This document shows, piece after piece, positions 54,901 to 61,400 of a DNA stretch of 64,000 bases (position 1 is the first letter of the stretch; each line of letters begins with the position of its first letter). This DNA is from Flavivirga amylovorans (GTDB lineage: Bacteria > Bacteroidota > Bacteroidia > Flavobacteriales > Flavobacteriaceae): positions 310,001 through 374,000 of the forward strand of contig NZ_JAUOEM010000005.1 of the NCBI RefSeq assembly GCF_030540875.1. The letters are read 5' to 3'. The notes under the pieces are model-generated. The model was not told where the DNA came from. It ran no database searches and worked only from the letters and a program-made list of their open reading frames with translations. A program made the translations under genes and the position numbers.

Positions 54901-57651
54901 TTTGGTGCTAATACTTTGGTGGTAAAATGGCAAAACGAAATAAATGTAGAGCAAAGTATAAACATTGTTTCTAACAATACGCCTTGTTTCCCAATAGCTG
55001 ATTGTATTGACGTTTTAGGTGTTGCAGACGGTAGTTTTGAAGAGTCAACCACGGCAATTAATAACGGTAGAAACGGTAATTTAAATGGTACGAATTGGCT
55101 AATAGGATCAGGAACACCAGATGCTTTTATATTACCATATAGCAATGATGAAGATCCTTATTTAACGAGTATCGATAGTACGTCTCCTAATGGCGGAATT
55201 TGTGTTGGCGCATTACTGGAAAATAATCTAGCAGAATCTTTTACAACAACGGTGACAGGTCTAACAATTGGAACCACTTATATTGTTGAGTTTTATCAAT
55301 CTAATGCCACAGATTTACTGGATATAGAGTTTTTAGAAGAAGCATTGGCGTTTTGGGAAGTTACTTTAGGAAGTACTACAAAAAATAGTCAGTCTATGTA
55401 TCCAAATGCTGGTACTACAACATGGGAAAGACAAAAATTAGAATTTACAGCTAACACAGACTCAGAACAATTAACATTTAGAGTAGGGTCGTCTTCTACA
55501 GACCCCACAAATGTTTACGAAGTATATACTTTAATAGATGGTATACGTGTATATTCCAAACCGGCAAATCCATATGCAACAGAGTGTGTCGATATAAATA
55601 CACAGGTTTTTTGTAGTGCGGATGATGTTAATGATCCGACCATTGCAGATTTAATAGCTCCAGAAGGCGGAAGTGTTACTTGGTATAGTCAATCCATTGG
55701 AGGGGAACGCTATTTTAATGATGACAAATTAACAGAAATAGAAGCATTGGCAGGAGGGGCAACGTCTTTTATTTGGGCAGATAGTGGTTCAGGAAATAGA
55801 GTTCCTGTAGAAGTAATCTTTAATTTAGGAGCACCAGAAGGATTGCAGAATCAATCTTTTGAGCTTAACTCCAATCCAACCATTGCAGATTTACAAGTAC
55901 AAGGAACAGATATTATCTGGTATGCCTCATATACAAGTATAATACCACTACTTAGTACAACGCCTTTAGTAAATAATACAAAATATTTTGCTGCGCAAGG
56001 AAAAAATTTATGCCGTTTAGAAGTGAGTGTATCCATAGGTATTCCAAGTCCTGCAGGAGATGTATTTCAAGAATTCTGTAGCTCAGATAATCCTACTGTA
56101 AATGATTTAGTCATCAATACTACAAATCCAGGTTATACAAATGTTTGGTACTCATCAGAAATAGGAGGGACACTTTATAATACGACAGATACCTTAGTAA
56201 ATGGCACCATATATTATGCAGCACAAACCAACGGAACTAATTATAGTGAAGAACGTTTACCTGTTAAAGTGTCTATTGTAAATGTGGATATAGAAGCTAC
56301 GATTCATGAACGAGATATTACTCTCCCTGAAAATTCTACATTAGACGTTTTAACAACATTTTTTGAATTAAACAGTGGAATTGTATGGTTTGATACCCCT
56401 CAAGCAGGAACAGCTTATAGTAATAGCTATGTGGCACAGCCAGGAGAAACATACTATGCTAGAATTGGTGGAGGATTATGTCCTGCATTAGAAGTACTAG
56501 CCGTAACAGTAAGTATTGGCAATGTAGAAGTGCCCGAACTCATAACCTGTATAAAATTTGTACCTCAGCCGGGAGCAGAATATATAATTAGTGGTTGGGT
56601 AAGAGAAGAAGAATTGGTCGCAGAACCAGCTGGTACAAAAAGTTTTAATACCGATACAGAAGCTAAAGAAGCATTTACCAGAATATTACAAAAAATGTCA
56701 GATGAAATTTTAGCTAAGAAAGAAATTCCAGAAACTTTTGTAGTAGAATCTTTTTTCGATGAAGATTTAAATTCTGATGTGTTATTGCCATATATTAAAA
56801 ATTTTACAGGCAATAAAGTAACGGTTTATAATTTTAAGTTTGAAAAAAGAGACTTTCAAGGCGTTTTTAAAACTATTGGGTTCTCATTTTCTTTAGACCC
56901 AGATAATGCTTTCAAATTCGAATACAATACCCCTTATATTCAGTATAGAAAACGCGGACGTACGCGTAATTCAAATTTTAAATACCCACTATTTAATTAT
57001 GATTATTTAACACTCACATTTAAAGATGTGAAAGTAGAAAATGATGTGTTTCAAATAGTTTCAGATTTTGAAATTAGTGGTAAAGGCAATGAAGAAATCT
57101 TTACGGAAATATTAAGTAATAATCGTTTAAGGTTTTCTGGAACTAATTTATTAAGTGATGCAATAAATACATCGGGTATAGAAGGCACCATACAATTATT
57201 TAATTACTCTGAAAATCCAGATTACGAAGTCATGGAATATGTAAATGGTGTTATCGGGTTATCCTATAAAAATGTTGATGGAAATGATATTATAATAGGT
57301 GCTCCAGAATTTAACCCAAAAGGTGCCATTATTGATGGTTGGCAGCGTATCTCAACAAGTTTTACAATACCTGATGATGCTGCTTATATGAAAATAACGC
57401 TTAAAAATAAGGGCGATGGTCTCAATGCTTATTTTGATGATGTACGGATGCATCCTTTTAATAGCAATATAAAATCCTTTGTGTACGATCCAGTAACACA
57501 AAGACTTCAAGCAGAATTGGACGAAAACAATTATGCAACTTTCTATGAATACGATACAGAAGGTGGTTTGGTAAGAGTAAAGAAAGAAACAGAACGCGGA
57601 GTGTATACCATACAAGAAACACGCTCAGGAAACTCTAAATTAAATAAATAA
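48985..57651 (+). CDS. Giant LRR-Ig surface protein with YD-like tail, 2888 aa
   Basis: Signal peptide ends near residue 23. Five modules follow, each with a Cys-containing cap (TERDALVALYNATDGANWTN..CDWYGVTV), plant-type LRRs (LxxLxLSxNxLSGSIPxSLG) and an Ig-like domain (PQAKVDQVETP..SYQWYKDGVAITGA). Rough LRR extents are residues 72-472, 636-812, 982-1032, 1206-1415 and 1600-1782, with an Ig after each. From about 2000 come a CBM-like domain, CHU_C-like Ig modules (FCSSDNPTVNDL), a second lectin-like domain, and a tail FVYDPVTQRLQAELDENNYA then TFYEYDTEGGLVRVKKETER that matches YD/Rhs-type repeats. A surface adhesin is the simplest role. The tail ties it to the Rhs proteins on either side. 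Confidence 0.75.
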   Translation: MKSKFYKTYFLVLFLIGVLKSFGQCPVPVPTTERDALVALYNATDGANWTNNTNWNTTADVCDWYGVTVTNGTVTGLDLSDNELRGNFSSGLDDLTNLTILNLQGNIIGGVIPSSLGSLTNLIILNLHGNVLTGSIPVSLGSLTNLTTLDLSSDETSALSVNRFSGGIPSSIGNLTNLTTLNLHGSLSLGSSIPSSLGSLTNVTTLDLSSNSLSGSIPDSLGSLVNLITLDLSNNGFSGGIPDSLGNLTSLTNLNLHESGLSGSIPDSLGSLVNLITLDLSNNGFSGGIPDSLGNLTSLTNLNLHESELSGSIPSSLGSLTNLTTLDLSINSLSGSIPDSLGSLVNLITLDLASNDLSGSIPGSLVNMVNIKTIRLSNNQLSGSIPSNLGGLTSLIGLSCNNNQLSGNIPDNLGSLSNLTSLNLAYNQLSGSIPASFSNLTSLTTLNLLNNELSGDIPDLTGLTSLSTFFFANNNFVFGNFENEHLSYPNPTFTNGFSPQAKVDQVETPTAILGTNYTFTTSLSSLNNSYQWYKDGVAITEATSKDYTINSVTQTDAGVYHVLATNSIVTGLTLERNTITLAVTADACGVSEAEKQVLLDLYASTNGPNWVNTIANNKPWDVNTLVCDWFGVTVTDGKVTALNLPTNNLIGSIPDTIGGLPHLKTLDLGGNTITGIIPPSLGTLLELETLLLPNNQLTGDLHPTLGSLSNLVKMDLSNNNLNSQIPISFCNLAKVTELNLSNNELIGSIPSQLELMKSLVRLDLRNNQLEGQIPYEIARLYNLEFLGLSNNNFSGTIPINVSTGSNLEAFVFENNKFIFSNFESRHPSYTANLNVGYTYTPQAKTDTEETKTVTTNNPITLTTQLSSINNSYQWFKDGIAIDGAIEREYTIDNAAETDSGVYHFTATNSVITGLTLERNPITLSVEQTCTVAATERQALIDLYNTLGGANWTNTLGGNQPWLVNDANALVCDWYGIVVENNEVVEINLAANALTGTLPDVFANLPALRTLKINNNSLQGNVPASIAAIVGLEGFAIENNSFVFSDFETEFSTYYAKLGTSFTYNLQAKTDTEITRTVAETGSITLTTTALTSANNNYQWYKNGLPIVGATSKDLTLTNVTSADAGAYYFEATNTVVTGLTLVRHFIKLEILPAGDTCGVPTSERDALMALYNATDGANWVNNTNWNTSAPVCDWHGITVTNGHVTVIYLISNQLTGNIPPELGNLSSLVDLDLNRNQLTGSIPPELGNLSSLVELDLNRNQLIGSIPPELGNLSSLTYISLYDNQLTGSIPPELGNLSSLINLTLDFNQLTGSIPPELGNLSSLIYISLYSNQLTGSIPAELGNLSSLRTLSLTLNKLTGSIPPELGNLSSLRSLALNLNQLTGSVPSELGNLSSLELLYLHDNQFTGAIPSEISLISSFTKLQFQNNNFIFSNFESEHNTYVVNLTLYNFNPQAKVDQVETPTVLEGDSYTFTTSLSSPNNSYQWYKDGVAITGATSKEYTINTLALTDAGVYHVVATNSTVTGLTLTRNDITLNVGTPGACEVSAADRQTLIDFYNATNGDSWTNTINTNQSWLVNDPASSVCDWYGVTVDVASNVVGIQLPNNNVRGDIPAFIENLIDLKTLDLSENNVIGEIPITLGNLVNLETLNLSNNVLVGEIPATLGNLVALQTLNLGANRFTESIPDTIGGLQELVSLDLNGNKLTGSIPTSLYSLLKLEAVKLQDNKLSGTINSAIGNLTQLQEFWLSNNNFSGSIPTTITTIPVLRSVRLDNNSFGGDIPLLIPNFSVPNTEVKIENNRFVFSDFEAEYPDYSTQLDVFTYDPQAKVDTVETIYVLAGDPVTLGTTALSSPNNSYVWYKDNVAIPGATSSSYTIPNFDPLVHVGAYYFIATNSTIANLELTRHTIFLRELIPIEDLSAIGECSISPAINRQWQITNPNAVEININWEILGTSQSGTYTTYPGNNLLATNTEFGANTLVVKWQNEINVEQSINIVSNNTPCFPIADCIDVLGVADGSFEESTTAINNGRNGNLNGTNWLIGSGTPDAFILPYSNDEDPYLTSIDSTSPNGGICVGALLENNLAESFTTTVTGLTIGTTYIVEFYQSNATDLLDIEFLEEALAFWEVTLGSTTKNSQSMYPNAGTTTWERQKLEFTANTDSEQLTFRVGSSSTDPTNVYEVYTLIDGIRVYSKPANPYATECVDINTQVFCSADDVNDPTIADLIAPEGGSVTWYSQSIGGERYFNDDKLTEIEALAGGATSFIWADSGSGNRVPVEVIFNLGAPEGLQNQSFELNSNPTIADLQVQGTDIIWYASYTSIIPLLSTTPLVNNTKYFAAQGKNLCRLEVSVSIGIPSPAGDVFQEFCSSDNPTVNDLVINTTNPGYTNVWYSSEIGGTLYNTTDTLVNGTIYYAAQTNGTNYSEERLPVKVSIVNVDIEATIHERDITLPENSTLDVLTTFFELNSGIVWFDTPQAGTAYSNSYVAQPGETYYARIGGGLCPALEVLAVTVSIGNVEVPELITCIKFVPQPGAEYIISGWVREEELVAEPAGTKSFNTDTEAKEAFTRILQKMSDEILAKKEIPETFVVESFFDEDLNSDVLLPYIKNFTGNKVTVYNFKFEKRDFQGVFKTIGFSFSLDPDNAFKFEYNTPYIQYRKRGRTRNSNFKYPLFNYDYLTLTFKDVKVENDVFQIVSDFEISGKGNEEIFTEILSNNRLRFSGTNLLSDAINTSGIEGTIQLFNYSENPDYEVMEYVNGVIGLSYKNVDGNDIIIGAPEFNPKGAIIDGWQRISTSFTIPDDAAYMKITLKNKGDGLNAYFDDVRMHPFNSNIKSFVYDPVTQRLQAELDENNYATFYEYDTEGGLVRVKKETERGVYTIQETRSGNSKLNK
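49621..49908 (+). repeat. 144-bp tandem duplication inside the LRR region
   Basis: The stretch 49621-49764 is repeated at 49765-49908 with differences only in the last few bases (AAGCGGA against AAGTGAA). Each copy encodes two 24-residue LRRs. A third partial copy of the same unit begins at 49981. The near identity shows a recent duplication. Confidence 0.85.
52630..53205 (+). repeat. Eight tandem 72-bp LRR units
   Basis: Eight 24-residue units of form GSIPPELGNLSSLxxLxLxxNQLT follow without a gap. The codons of GNLSSL (GGTAATTTATCATCATTA) are almost identical between units, so the array grew by unequal exchange. Confidence 0.85.
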
Positions 57652-57657
57652 CAGGTA

Positions 57658-58395
57658 ATGAAAAAAGTAGTTATATATCTGTTACAAAGTATCCTTTTAT
57701 TAGGACTTGTACAAAATACAGAAGCTCAAAAATCAAGTGTAAAAGAGCTATTAAATAAAGTATCAAACTTCTATTTAAACAAGAATCAATACCACATAGA
57801 TATGACTTTTACTATGTATCGAGGAATTACAGGAAATGAAGCAACAGAGTCCTATACAGGTACCATGGAAAAAAATGATAAATATAATAAGAATAGTATT
57901 CTAGGAACCTTGGTATACCGTTTTCCAGAGGCACAATTAATAGTAGATAACAATCAAAAAAGAGTTATTTATAACGATTTAGATACTAGTGAAATGCAAA
58001 ACTATCCTGTTGATCTTAGTGCCTATATGAAGTATTATGATAAATCACAAATATTAGAAGAAGGTAATCAATGGGTATGCGAACTAGTAGTATCACAAAA
58101 TACGTTTTCAGAACTCCCTTATGGTAAAGTACTATTGTATATAAATAAAAACGATTACAGTATAACTAAACAAGTCCTGTTTTTCTCAAACCTCATTCCA
58201 TTTCAAGGAAAAGAAGCATCAGATATAGAGCAGGATTACGGAAGACTTCATATTGATTTATCATATAATTTCAATAAGGAAATAGAAAAAAAGGAATTGG
58301 CATATTTCATTACAAAAACAGCCAATAGTAAAATACAATTACAAAAAGATTTTGCTAGCTATCAATTGATAGATCAAACGGAATACAATAAATAA
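57658..58395 (+). CDS. Secreted protein, possibly LolA-like fold, 245 aa
   Basis: A signal peptide ends VQNTEAQ near residue 24. The mature part opens with a helix (VKELLNKVSNFYLNKNQYHI) and then long antiparallel strands (DMTFTMYRG, ESYTGTMEKND, QLIVDNNQKRVIYN, KVLLYINKNDYSITKQVLFF). This resembles the half-barrel of LolA and related lipid-binding periplasmic proteins, but no diagnostic motif was seen. It lies between the LRR giant (6 bases upstream) and the Rhs-type giant (32 bases downstream), so it probably serves them as a chaperone or anchor. That is inference from context. Confidence 0.6.
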   Translation: MKKVVIYLLQSILLLGLVQNTEAQKSSVKELLNKVSNFYLNKNQYHIDMTFTMYRGITGNEATESYTGTMEKNDKYNKNSILGTLVYRFPEAQLIVDNNQKRVIYNDLDTSEMQNYPVDLSAYMKYYDKSQILEEGNQWVCELVVSQNTFSELPYGKVLLYINKNDYSITKQVLFFSNLIPFQGKEASDIEQDYGRLHIDLSYNFNKEIEKKELAYFITKTANSKIQLQKDFASYQLIDQTEYNK

Positions 58396-58427
58396 TCAGG
58401 TAAATATTAAAGCGAATGGTTACTATT

Positions 58428-61400
58428 ATGAAAAATAAAATCACAAAAATATTGTTTTTTCTTTTGCTAATGCAAGCCTATTTTTTAAATGCTCAAGAGA
58501 AAGTAAACTATAATTCTACCGAAATTGAAGCTGTATTGGGAACAACGACTTCCTTGCAGTATGTAACCACCAATTTAGATAATACAGGCGTATTAAAAAA
58601 TATAAACCCTATGGGGTATATAAGCCTGTATGTTAAAGAAAATGAACCTCCAAACAATTGGTTTTCCTATGCATTACGGTTAAATGTCACTCCGGCGTCG
58701 CTTTCTGGAGCATTTGATGGTACTCCTAAAGAAATAACACTAAAGGTAGAACACAATACATCGGCAGGAGCAACAGGAAACTCAATAGATATAAGTAAAC
58801 ATATAGCAGTAGGAGCCTATGGCGTAAAGGTAGAGTTGATAGAAGCTGTTTATACAGACCTATCTACTAGTGCTACACCGGTCTCTAATGGCCCTGTACC
58901 TGCAAATATTGGTTTAGAACTAGGGTTTAATGGGACAACATTTAAAGCCTTGTCATCCACAATACCATCGGTAACAGTGACTCCACCCGCACCTAATAGC
59001 AATGAAGTAAAACTAAGTTGGAATGCTATTGATGGGGCCATGTCTTATGATGTAGAATGGACATGGGTTGATGGTTATGATGAAAATGAAAACATTCCAT
59101 TGCGACCTCTAAATTCAATTCCTTTCACGAAACGCGATTTCGAACTAAATAACACGCGAGTACAAACCTCAAAAATAGAGTATAACATACCATTAATTTA
59201 TGCCAAAGGCTATTTAATTTATAGAGTAAGAGCTGTAGGAAGATTTCTAGAAAACACCAATGTTTATAGATATGGCAAATGGAGCGAAGCAGAAAGTAAT
59301 ACTCCAAATTTTCTGTCAGATTGGAATGCTGTATATACTATAAATAATGATCATCAAGTCGATAAAAACTGGCAATTTCAAGCCTCTTATGCAGAAGAAG
59401 GTAAAAAGAAAGAAGTGGTTAGCTATTTTGATGGGACGCTACGTAACCGTCAGACCGTAACAAAAATTAATTCCGACGATAATATTATTGTTGGCGAAGT
59501 TATTTACGATGCGCAAGGAAGACCAGCAGTAGAAGTTTTACCAGTGCCTACTAATGGTCTGGCTATAGATTATACAAATAATTTTAATCAAAATGCAACA
59601 GGACAAGTTTATAGTTATCAGGATTTTGATACGGACGACCGAAATATTTTAGATCAGGAAACTGCATTAAAAGCAATGGATACGCTCAGTGGAGCTAGTA
59701 AATATTATTCTCCAGAAAATGATCTAACAAGTCCGTTTAAAAATAGGATTCCTGATGCAAAAAGCCATCCTTTTTCTCAAATAGAATATATGCCAGATAA
59801 TACAGGAAGAATTCTTAGAAAAGGAGGCGTAGGAAAAAAACATCAATTAGGAAGTACCCATGAAATGGAATACCATTACGGAACTCCGGAGCAAAAAGAA
59901 TTAAACCGCTTGTTCGGATATAGTGTGGGGCACTTTTCACATTACAAAAAGAATACAGTAATAGACCCTAACAGACAAGCCAGTGTTAGTTACATAGATC
60001 CACAGGGAAGAACTATAGCAACAGCACTTGCTGGTATTTCCCCAAGTAATTTAGATGGTTTAGATGATGAAATAGATGCTGGTGGAACATTACATAAGCG
60101 TGTCACAACAGATTTATTAGGCAAACTAAACCCTTTAGCAAAAGATACAATAACAGATAATAATATAAGGCAGTCAACTCAAGCCTTTGGAGTCCAAGAA
60201 GATGCCTTAGTGTATTCGGCAACTAAACTTGCCATAGAACCGTCTGAACTAAATTTTAAATATACCCTTGGACAAACAGATTTTGAGTATACATGTACAG
60301 GAGGATTGGTGAATTACCCTGTCGTTTATGATTTGTTTGTAGACGTACTAGATATAGAAGGTAACAGTCTTGTGTTAAATCGTGAAGATCCAACCTTTGA
60401 CCTTTCAGATTTTACGCTAGATGTACCAAGAGGTTCCTATAGTATTATTAAAAACTTAGTAGTAAATAAAGATACATTAGAAACCTACGCAGACGCATAT
60501 ATAAATAAGTTAACAACACCAGGTGATGCTTGTTATATAGATCCCACAGTAGTGGTACCCATTCCAACAGAAATTATAGATGGCTGTTTTGTAAGTTGTG
60601 AAGACTGTGAGAGCTCATTAATTGCAGAATATGGTGATAAAAACGGATATAGAGATGCCAAGATGGCCGACTATGATTTCACAGATTTAGAAGAAGCCTT
60701 AACCACAGCAGAATTAGATGAAGAAAAAGCAAGATTGTCTTTAGCTTTTGAAAACCAATGGGAACAGCTCATTCTAGCCTGTAATGCGCCTTGCGAAGAT
60801 GGTACCGATTTAGTAAACCTTTCCCCAGAAAATAGAGTAGCTAACTCCATGTCTTGTAGCATCGCACGTACAGCCTTGTTAGACGATATGAAACCTAGCG
60901 GACAATACGGGCAATACCCGAGTGCTTTAGTACAAGATGGAAATGGAGAAAAAGCAGAAGCTATTATACAAGCCGAACTAAATATTTTTAATGATGGTAA
61001 TCGTCTTGTAAGTACACAAACAGACGATATCCAGATTCACAATAGCTGGCGTAACCCAAGACACCCAGACCATGATCCAGCTCCTAACGGAAATGGATTG
61101 TACACTGAAGGTCATTATTACAATACAGACGGTACCATAAGCTATATCAAAGTAAAACAAACTACAGATGAAGAAGGAAACAATACCTATGCACCAGATA
61201 TTCAATTAGGTGTTGAATTAATACCAGTAACAAAAAACACGAATAACGATGAATATCTGGTAGAACCTCAATATTTAGCCAATGTAGAAGATTTTATTGC
61301 TTCAGGTGTTTGGCAAAACCAATGGGCAGAATCACTTATCGTTTACCATCCGGAATATTGCTACTTACAATATGCAGAAGCTGTTTGCGGTATCACTAAA

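Noticed and set aside
36869-57651. Type IX secretion substrates
   Set aside because: None of the complete surface proteins ends in a recognisable type A or type B sorting domain; their ends are coiled coils, a beta domain or a YD-like tail.
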